Assembly (NCBI GenBank): GCA_029931535.1
Contig: JAQPZY010001692.1
Span: 3,077,001 to 3,141,000, forward strand
Reading direction: 5' to 3'
Source: Margaritifera margaritifera
Taxonomy: Eukaryota > Mollusca > Bivalvia > Unionida > Margaritiferidae
DNA length: 64,000 bases
Shown: one piece after another, positions 54,274 to 64,000 of the stretch
How the letters are laid out: the number at the start of each line of letters is the position of its first letter
How positions within the stretch are numbered: position 1 is the first letter of the stretch
The notes under the pieces: generated by a model
Told to the model about the DNA's origin: nothing
What the model saw: only the letters and a program-made list of their open reading frames with translations
Databases searched by the model: none
Made by a program: the position numbers and the translations under genes

Positions 54274-55880
54274 TAAAAAATTCGCAAACAAACGCGAATA
54301 ATGCAATATGTTTTGGATACGATTTGCCAATAAAGTCAGTCTACTTTTCCAGATTTTTCGAGCTTGCTTTTTATTGAAACGTTTTTGAAGAGTAAACAGA
54401 CTTTATAGAAAGAGTCCTAATCCTGCCGTTACATTACGATTGCTCCAAGACATATTTATTTGGTCAAGTCTCTCATTACATACTGTAAAATAGTGCAGCC
54501 TAAAAATGCCCGCTCGCTGTCCTTATAATATAAGCTGTTATAGAGATAACTCCTCTTCAGTTTAGGAAAACAGTTTAAGTCGGCTCGGTTACTTAAAGGT
54601 AGAACTTATTAGACCGATGGAATGGCATACAAGTCCGGTTTTCAGTTTAAACTTGCATATAAAAGGGAAGAATAACTTGAGAAATACATTTGAACAACTT
54701 AAGCACTGCATTTGGAATAGTAGATAGTTCTTCCCATGAAGGACCTAATTAATTCGTTTTCCATATATTAATTAACACAATTAAAATTTCTGTCTCCGAA
54801 ATATCCAGATCTTATATGAAATAGGCAAAGCCTGGGAGGGGGAGACTAGCTGACTGACTTCTTGCGACGTCCCGTGTATGTTGACTGATACCATATGTAT
54901 GTTTGCACTGCGACACATAAGCCATCTTTGCTGATTCACATGGAACAATATTGGATTGCACAGAGTAACTATTGATTGTTTACATTATTTTTCATTTAAT
55001 GTATGCTAACATTTTAGTGTATCCCAAGCTCTAAGACTAGTTTCAGAATTAAATATACACACTATTGCGTCGTTTGAGGGTAGAGATCGGGATTTGTAAA
55101 ATTTATTCGATGAGATTCGGCTTCTTCCTTAAGATTGGTATATGCGAGGCCCACGGCTTTTTTCCGGTACTCAACGCTGTTCCGATTTCACGATCGAACA
55201 AACATCCGGTTGACTAAAAATTTTAAAAGCATATGCTATGGAAAATCTAGATATTGATATATATATATTATCATGCGAGGTCGCTTCAGAAGAGCCTTAA
55301 GATGCGCCCTCTGTCACCAACTATACAGGAATATACTATTGAATAAATGTGAAAATGAAATAAAAATCCTACATTTCCTTTATTTGTATACTTTCAGCTT
55401 TAATCTTTTTATAAATTCGAATTACAATAGACAACAAAACCAGCTATACCGACATATATTAATGTAAAAAGTCACCAGCAGCCTTATCTTTCACGGCGAC
55501 ATCTAACGTTCGGGCTAAGGGAAGACTATTAACTACAAAACTGTTAATTTAGACTCCTTGATACGCAGAACCTTTATAAAATTGCGCAAAATCTCGCCAT
55601 GGAATTATGGAAAAAAGGCAAGTCAATTATGTTTGGTAGCATCTTTTGCAGGGTAAAACAAAACCTTATTCTTTACAATCAGATGTCAAATGCAATATTG
55701 ACGCATGAAGATGAATCACAAAAAGACAGATGATTCGATCAAGTTAACCATATGGTATTTGCTCGACATATATTCAGGACGTTCGTATGTGCATGTAGTG
55801 ACAACATATCTTGTAGGCATTTCTCCGATGGCATTTGTGATAGAATAATTACCTAAGGGAACAAATTCCGCCCCCGACTT

Positions 55881-57125
55881 AATTTGACAAGATCAATTGA
55901 ATAATATTGCATGAAAAATTTACAAAGTTTTTCTGGCCCGCATTGCTTACAATAAGGAACATAAGCCAATTTATGGTAATAGAAAGCCAGATATACAGCT
56001 GTAAATTGTGCTTAACTTATATCACCTGTGTCGAGAATCCTTAACTGATATACATGCTTTAAATTATATATTGTTTAAATTGATGTTGTTTCCTTCAGCT
56101 GTACTAACATGTATATCATTTTGACGGGTAAGCTGGTATGTTTATAACCACTAGGCCACGATTCCAGAAGGAATAATATCACATGTAGATGTGCATACAT
56201 TACACTAATGTCTGGATTACCATTACGTGCAGATTTCGAATATTGAAAGAATTGACTCCACTGACTTCAAGAAAATTGATTTCTTTTTTAAGCTGAAGCA
56301 TTTAAATGGAGCCAAACCATCATTTTAACGAACTTTTTCTTCAATAATTAGTTTATTATCATCTAACTTAGAGACACGACATAATTTGCGTATTTTGCAA
56401 TAGAAGGAAGAGTTTGAATCTCCACGAGGATTCCAATAATTGTACGTTTCATTAATCGTCCAATATAAAAAAAGGTCGATGAGTGTTGCTGTTGGCAACT
56501 CTACACAGGAATCAAACGATTGATGGTATGGATGGGTCTGATAATATTTGTTATTTATTTCAAAGACATGATATTCGGAAAAGGACATATCCATCAAGTG
56601 ATGTCTTCAATGAAGTACCAAAGAACAATTTGACTAAACAAAAATTCTGGGACAGAATGATTTAAATGACGTGATGATGTACCACTAAACAGTTTGACCG
56701 TAATTTTGTATTTAATGAAGATATTTGCATGATAAACCTGTATCATAATACTCTAAGCTCCTTTTGGAATTCGCGTACAATATTTTTAAATCTTGATCCT
56801 TTTTTCCCCTTGTTCCTGTTGACCATACGTGTATTAGCAATTTTAAGCATTAAAATCCAATGTAGCAATTTTTTTATAGAAATAATTAAGTTTTGTAAAT
56901 TTTTTTTTTTTTTTTACAAATAATTAAGTTTTGTCCTTGTTGCCAGCTGCTTATAAGCGTATTATAGCGCCTGTATCCTTATGTCCCACAAATGTAACAA
57001 AAAATAAATACGGATTGAATATTACTTGTTGAGCCTTTAGGACGTGATCAACGTAGTAACTCACGCGCAAATTCCATTCTTGTTAAATATACGATTGATC
57101 TGCTGAGGTAACTTCCTCATGAATG
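55881..57125. other. Unassigned intergenic stretch
   Basis: Right of copy B nothing is recognised. A 90-codon minus-strand frame at 56325-56597 has a mixed composition but no known domain or splice context. Confidence 0.4.
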
Positions 57126-57187
57126 CTCAAACAGTCGGTTTAAGTTCCATTTGTACTCAAACAGTCGGTTTAAGTTCCATTTGTACT
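57126..57187 (+). repeat. 30-bp tandem duplication
   Basis: CTCAAACAGTCGGTTTAAGT... (30 bp) occurs twice in perfect form, at 57126 and 57156. Confidence 0.92.
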
Positions 57188-58437
57188 AAACATCATAGAA
57201 ACTCAGAGTCAGGAAATGGTAGCTGAGTGGTGATTTTCCGCTTGCCGAGTTGAAAGCCATTTGAGTACGAAAAACGTGCAACATATTATATGCACGTGCT
57301 TCAAAAAGGCTGCATTTCTCACTTTGTCACTTCTATTCTATCTTTTGCTCCATGACATCCATATTACTAAATATTTAAACTAAAACCATTTTACACATAC
57401 ATATGATTAAACATTGATATTGTGGCAATCACTTCGTTACAAGGTGTCCGATTTGGTTGGTTATCGTTATCTAGAGGATGATCGACCTCGGTGTTATTGC
57501 CCGGATCGAGTAAATAATAAAATAAATTATGAAATTTATAGATAGAATAAATAGAGATCTGAGCAGATGTATAGAACAGAATAACACGAGCCCCCGTACA
57601 TGAAATATAACAATTTTATCAATTACGTAAAACAAATTGAGATGATACATAACATTAGGAAGATACACTTCTTTTTGAAATAAATCATTTGCTGAATTTC
57701 AACACAAATATACTTATGTAAATAGCCGTCCTGTTTTAAAAGACAGACTTAATTCATCATAGAATCGAGTGAACAATCTAAGTCATTGCCCTGCATGCCT
57801 GCATAACCTGCTTATCGCTGGTCACTCCAAATTCAATGTTACTGTCCGGTCAAGGTTGAAGTTCTCCCCTTTTTTTTCTTCCCTTCTCACTCTCTCTTAT
57901 CTCGCTTCTTTCGTCCCTCAAACTATGTGTGGGTAGGTAGATAGGTGGATAGGTGGATACGTGGATAGGTAGGTAGGTGGATGGAGCTATTTCCCTTTTC
58001 AAAATAAACAGAGAAGCAACCTGAATCTTCTGTCAAATATCCTAATGCGAATAGAACATTACTCCACTCTCGTTACGTCAGATATCGTCCTATCGGAATT
58101 CAAACAGATACCAAAGACTATTTGGTCAGGCCAAGCCTGACAGACCATAAACAAACCTAGTTTCAGAAGATTAGTGTATTTTCTAACAGCTATTTCATCA
58201 CTAACTCACATTAACATCACACGAGACATAACAGTTTCAGTTCACGTCTTAATTATACAAATGAATCAATGAAATTCACTTCATGGCTTAACTACATTAA
58301 TTTCAGTGAATACTCATGTCTTTATCATACATGAAATCATATAAGATCTGTAAATTCACACAGATTCTCGCAACTCATAGCAAATAAAGTAATGCAGGAA
58401 ATTCTTAGAATACATGACTCCTATGAAATCAAGACGA
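57188..58437. other. Unassigned intergenic stretch
   Basis: Only a (GGTA/GGTG)n tract at about 57930-57983 was noticed. Confidence 0.4.
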
Positions 58438-58600
58438 CAAATTCAAACAATTCGTCAAACTCATATAAAGAAGATTATTGTACGAATTAAGACAAATGAA
58501 CTCAAACAAAATAGTTATACTCATATCAAGAAACTGATGTACGAATTTAAACAAATAAATTCAACCAAATAATTATATTGATATCAACGAATTACATGAG
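58438..58600 (+). repeat. Degenerate 55-59-bp tandem repeat, about 3 copies
   Basis: Units beginning CAAATTCAAACA, CAAATGAACTCAAACA and CAAATAAATTCAACCA at 58438, 58493 and 58552 share ACTCATATCAAGAA and GTACGAATT motifs. Confidence 0.6.
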
Positions 58601-58649
58601 ACATATTGTAATTGAAACGAAGACGTAAATATAGAGGGGATGTATTCTT

Positions 58650-58735
58650 AGTCGAGAGGGTATGGGAGTTGGTGCTCGCAGGCAAGGCGATGGGTGCGTA
58701 CCCCGCGGACCCAGTTTCGAATCTCACAAGATAAC
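58650..58735 (+). repeat. tRNA-like repeat fragment
   Basis: A GC-rich island in AT-rich DNA reads GGGAGTTGGTGCTCGCAGGC, then CGTACCCCGCGGACCC and AGTTTCGAATCTCAC, the last close to a pol III B box. The A-box half is weak and the arms do not fold cleanly, so I call a SINE head or tRNA pseudogene. Confidence 0.4.
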
Positions 58736-58930
58736 TAATTGTGAATTCTCTAACATGAATGAAAATATTCTTTCTTCATATATATAAAAAAAGAACACCC
58801 ACATACAACTTGTAAGAGAAAAGGAAAGAAAAATAGACAAAATCTACCAGAAATTGCAACCACATCTCTGTGCGATATAGGTTAGTAAAGTATCAGAGGT
58901 ACTTTCATGAAAGTTAAAGACCAAGGTCAA

Positions 58931-60366
<1,436 letters not shown>

Positions 60367-60436
<70 letters not shown>

Positions 60437-60437
60437 G
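60367..60437. repeat. (AC)-(AT)n-(AC)n compound microsatellite
   Basis: About 26 AT units are bordered on both sides by short AC runs (about 60350-60364 and 60419-60437). Confidence 0.96.
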
Positions 60438-61168
60438 CACATACACATATATGCCTGCGTGCATATATATATATGGAATATGATACAAATATAAGTAAAC
60501 AACACATCTAAATGTGTGACCAATACAATATACCAGAATATGTTTCTTCAAGCACATGCGTGTTCTTAAGCCCAAACTCTTTCTGGAGAAGACACAAAAA
60601 GTGCCATAAATATATAAGCAGTATTCAAAATGGTTTTCCTAGTAGTATAAGTAAGAACATTATGCATGAAATATGATGGATAATAACGCATGTATTTAAC
60701 AATGAAATGGATATTAGACGAGCCATAAATAACTTTCGCAAATGAAAAGGCAAAGCCCATAGTATATCCTCCTCAAAATCTAAGGCGAGGGACGAAACTT
60801 TAGCTTCAATTTGAATCGCAAATTAGAAAGGATAAATGTCATAAATAGCGGCCTCCTTTGGCGAATTGAAAGGAGGGGCTTTTACAAGCTTTGATAGATT
60901 TAACCTGAGCAAGTGTTTGGCGAAGGCTGGAAGATTAATCATAGGTCCCTGTTGATGTGAAGATGGGTAAAAAAAACATGACTCGACGAGAATATTGGCT
61001 TGTACAGAATCAAATAATAGAGTGATTAATTGTCACTTTATCGAAGACTTTTGACAAGAAATCAATATATGAACAGTTTTGTTTGTTAGAATTATATGGG
61101 AAATTCAGGACAAAGTGTCTAAAGCAATCTGCTTCTTCTCAACTTCGCAAGTCCGATTTCGCTAGAAA
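60438..61168. other. Unassigned intergenic stretch
   Basis: Nothing recognisable. Confidence 0.4.
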
Positions 61169-61478
61169 TCAAACTAGTCGTGCTTGAATTGAATCACAGT
61201 CTATCGCATAAAAATGTATTTTTGCTACGTGATCTGAGCAAACATAGATTCCTTCTTGAGGTTGAAAATTTGCAAGAAGGCAACAACCTTCAACGCTGAC
61301 AAACTCAACTGTTTTCACTTGAAACGACAAAGTTCGTATTTTTTCCTGCACAATATCATATTGCCATCCCTTTGAGCCGTGAAATGAAATAATACAAATT
61401 TTCACGTTGTACACAGTTGAATGGGCATAGCGTATCTTTCCCGTTTCATAAATAGACCCACTGGCATAGAATCTTACT
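61169..61478 (-). CDS. Candidate exon or pseudogene fragment, unidentified
   Basis: On the minus strand the frame is open from about 61478 to the TGA at 61169-61171, about 103 codons. Its composition is notably protein-like: YASGSIYETGKIRYAHSTVY, then VKICIISFHGSKGWQYDIV and VKTVEFVSVEGCCLLANF, ending DCDSIQARLV. Alternating hydrophobic strands ending in turns look like beta-sheet, possibly a propeller blade, but no motif is decisive. TTCTATGCCAG (ending near 61460) could be an acceptor. There is no ATG at the start, so it would be an internal or last exon. No partner exon was found. Confidence 0.28.
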
Positions 61479-62639
61479 ATTATTCAGATTCCAACTCAGC
61501 ATCTTAGATGGTCCAGATTAAAGTACTTTTATTAGAGTTTTACAAGAAGTGTACCTTTTAAAAAAAAAAACTTTCAAAATACTGGATTGGAAAATGTCAA
61601 TAGAGTTGTTGTTTGTCACGTTGAAAATTGTTAAAAGAACGGGAAAAAAACTTTATTTAGCGATTTTGTCACATTGTTTATCTCAGGCATTTTTATTGTC
61701 AGCCTAATTCATGTCAACATAAAAATAAAATTATATTCAATTTTAGAAAAGAAAGAAAGACAGACAATTTCCTCAGGCGAGCAAATGTCATCTTAGAGTT
61801 CATATATGGCCGATAAATATTGCTTTTGAAAACACCATTTATAAAGAAAATACATCCTGTGTCTATTGTGTACCTTAAATATGATCATTGCCCCCGTTAG
61901 AAAAAGCCCAGAAAAGACTGATAACTGTAACATATCATCAATTACATTACAAGAAATGAACATGTTTTTAGATTCCGTTTCAACAGTTAATAGGATGATC
62001 AGCCTTACAGCACATCTCATTTTACAGCTCAGTAGCTAAGTAAATTAACTGGCAGCTCTGTCGGTATTCATGGTTCTGCCGACATTTTGGCGGCTAAGGG
62101 TAAAAAAAAAAAGAAAAAAAAGAAGAGTTTGTGAGAAAAAAAGAAGAGTTTATAAGAAACGATATTCTTAACTTTTTTATTAAATACATTCTGTCATACG
62201 GTAAAGCTAGGTATAGAAGTACATAAATGTCTTGGTTGAGCATACTCAACAGATAAATATATGAGCGAGGCAAAAAAAAAAAAACGGATTGCAAGCCCCA
62301 TCTTTATCATCATGCAAAACGAAACTATTAAGTAGTCTAAGTACACAATTCCATGATCAGTATTGTACATTCATAAACTGTAATAGTCAGATCACTGGAA
62401 CCTATTTTTAATAAATAATTGAAGAGAATACTTTGCCTTCTTGGGGTAACCAAACACTGGGATACTACCGCAAAAATTGTTTAAAGAGATATAGGACATG
62501 AGGTATAAGTTAAATGTCAATTAACTTTATTTTTATCTGTTTCAAATGAACCACTAAAAAACAAAAGAAAAAAAAGCCAACATATATCACGGTTCTATCA
62601 GACAAATAAATAGGACCATAAAGATGTTTCCTTTTATAA
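61479..62639. other. Unassigned intergenic stretch
   Basis: A-rich runs near 61560 and 62100-62150 (a GAAGAGTTTRTRAGAAA motif twice). No gene recognised. Confidence 0.4.
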
Positions 62640-62830
62640 TTTTTCCTCGTTTCTTATTCCTTATTTAGTCTGAATAAGGAAAAGGCAAAGTTTATATATT
62701 CCCTCTTTTGGACCTAATAAAGAAAAAAGAAATAATTCCCTATTCCTTTTTAAGTCTGAATAAAGAAAAAAAATCTTCTTTATTCCCTGCTTGGACGAGA
62801 TAAGGAATGAGTTTCTTATGAATACAGGTA
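62640..62830. repeat. Imperfect palindromic duplication
   Basis: TTATTCCTTATTTAGTCTGAATAAGGAAAA near 62655-62685 recurs as CTATTCCTTTTTAAGTCTGAATAAAGAAAA near 62740-62770. Each half is itself partly palindromic (TATTCC...GGAATA type), giving an array of small inverted repeats. Confidence 0.55.
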
Positions 62831-62860
62831 AAGGAACAAGGTAATAACTTTATGGTCATC

Positions 62861-63267
62861 AAATAAAGAGAGGATATGTGCTTGAAACGAGTGAATAACG
62901 TAGATATTTCATCGAGTGGGTGAAAATACTTAAGTTTTTCACTCACTCGATGAAATATATCCGTTATTCACTCGGAGCAAGCAAATATTCTTTTTATTTT
63001 ATGCTCAAGCGTATTGTCTAGCAATTTGTATAACACACACTGAAGTAGCTGATTTCTTGCTGTATCCCACGCGACAATGTCAGCGGTTTACGTTCTGCTT
63101 TGTTTTGTGTATATTTGCACATAAAACATCAGTAGTTACACTGCAGTGAAATATCAAAATTATTTTACTCGGATAATCCAGTAATTTACTGCCTAGCATA
63201 ACATAAAGAGAGGATATTAGCTTGCTCCGAGTGAATAACGGATATATTTCATCGAGTGGGTGAAAAA
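62861..63267. mobile_element. Inverted-repeat (MITE-like) element with extra terminal arm
   Basis: A roughly 64-bp sequence with CGAGTGAATAACG and ATATTTCATCGAGTGGGTGA occurs three times: + at 62861-62926, - at 62935-63000, + at 63204-63267. Copies 2 and 3 form the long terminal inverted repeats of an element of about 333 bp with a 200-bp non-coding centre. Copy 1 lies against copy 2 as a hairpin with an 8-bp loop and may be the remaining arm of a second element. No coding sequence. Confidence 0.75.
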
Positions 63268-64000
63268 CTCAGTATTTTAACGAGTATCATTAAGAAAATC
63301 GATACCCTTAGCAACATTTCATGGATTGGTAAATAAGAAAGAGAGTCATTTTCTAGGCACAGAGACATGGCGTACTAGATTAGCAAAAATATTTGTTCAA
63401 ATTTTTCCCAAACAAACAATTAGATAAGGTAGTGACAGCTGTATCAAGGAAATATATATACGAAAAAATAAAGCACCTGTACCAGACTGAATTATTGTAG
63501 AATTTGTAAAGTTTGGTGATTAGACACTGATACATTTAATGTCACTGCTCTTTATCAAACTTTTGCAAGAAGATAATTTTCCATATATATTGTCGCTATA
63601 CTCCCATTTAAACATTTTGTCTCAGTTAAAGTAAGTGAAAGCATGTAACCATTTCATTGAGAATTGCACTATTGGTAAAATATGAAAAGATACAAGCATA
63701 CAAAATACTAAAAAAATCATTTTACAAAAGTCTGTAAGGTTTGTTTTAACTGGAAAGGAAAAACATAGCTACTATCTAAGCCATCGAAAGCAAAGATACA
63801 CGAATGCAAAGATACACGAATGCAAAGGATAACTAGTAGAAAACAAGAATACTGCAAATTACCTTTTTCCTACTTATGACCTTGCGCTTTGAACTAGGAA
63901 TTTGGCTATTGTATGACTAGATGTGGACGTGGGTAAAATTTCATCAAAATATCACTTGAGGTTAAAAAATTATAGCCTGGATAAGGGAGCAAGCCACTGA
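63268..64000. other. Unassigned right edge
   Basis: Only a 16-bp perfect duplication (GCAAAGATACACGAAT at 63790 and 63806) was seen. No gene. Confidence 0.4.

Larger units (their letters stand above)
50100..55880 (+). repeat. Diverged segmental duplication, copy B
   Basis: Second copy of the unit described at 34995-42380, same orientation, roughly 15 kb downstream at its left end. It lacks the 35441-39396 insert of copy A. Instead it carries a SINE at 50577, a (CTAT)n tract, and a second insert at about 51430-53200 (foldbacks plus a LINE) that copy A lacks. Confidence 0.8.

Noticed and set aside
56325..56597. 90-codon minus-strand frame
   Set aside because: Composition is not clearly random, but no domain, splice sites or partner exon could be found.

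Overview
The window looks like nuclear DNA of an invertebrate metazoan, most probably a mollusc and perhaps a bivalve. It is AT-rich and crowded with (TA)n and other microsatellites. Genes have introns with GT/AG borders. It carries many decayed LINEs whose protein style resembles lophotrochozoan elements, degenerate C2H2 zinc fingers of the HTGDKPYKCE type, tRNA-derived SINEs, and DUF3504-type and FLYWCH/Mutator-type transposon relics. The species is inferred from repeat style only. Nothing suggests bacteria or virus.

Only one complete gene is well supported: a three-exon rhodopsin-like (class A) G-protein-coupled receptor on the + strand. Its exons are 19923-20681, 22434-22638 and 24425-24852, and splicing gives 463 codons in frame. 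It has seven membrane segments, TWVP in TM6, NPLLY in TM7, a Cys-rich basic juxtamembrane segment and a Ser/Thr/acid-rich tail. Two hallmark sites are altered: NRF replaces DRY, and the TM2 Asp is missing. Two weaker exon candidates are 30965-31240 (+) and 61169-61478 (-).

Layout. 0-3.5 kb: left-edge LINE relic, zinc-finger relic, and a duplicated coding-like segment. 3.5-14 kb: mostly unassigned DNA with a 45-bp minisatellite and a small LINE relic. 14.4-15.3 kb: LINE 3' end with a 144-bp hAT-like element nested in it. 19.9-25 kb: the GPCR. 28-32.5 kb: three clean tandem arrays (53 bp x7, 46 bp x6, 31 bp x21). 32.9-34.5 kb: DUF3504/Crypton-like recombinase relic and a hairpin repeat. 35-42.4 kb and 50.1-55.9 kb: two diverged, directly oriented copies of the same non-coding segment, each broken by different transposons. 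43.2-46.2 kb: a fairly young LINE. 47.6-48.7 kb: FLYWCH/MULE transposase relic. 58-64 kb: microsatellites, a tRNA-like repeat and an inverted-repeat element near 62.9-63.3 kb.

The window is best read as one receptor gene in a transposon-rich intergenic landscape. Several microsatellites sit exactly at the 3' ends of LINE or SINE copies. The paired segments at 35-42 and 50-56 kb give internal filled and empty sites that allow insertions to be ordered. All identities come from reading translations by eye; no database search was possible.
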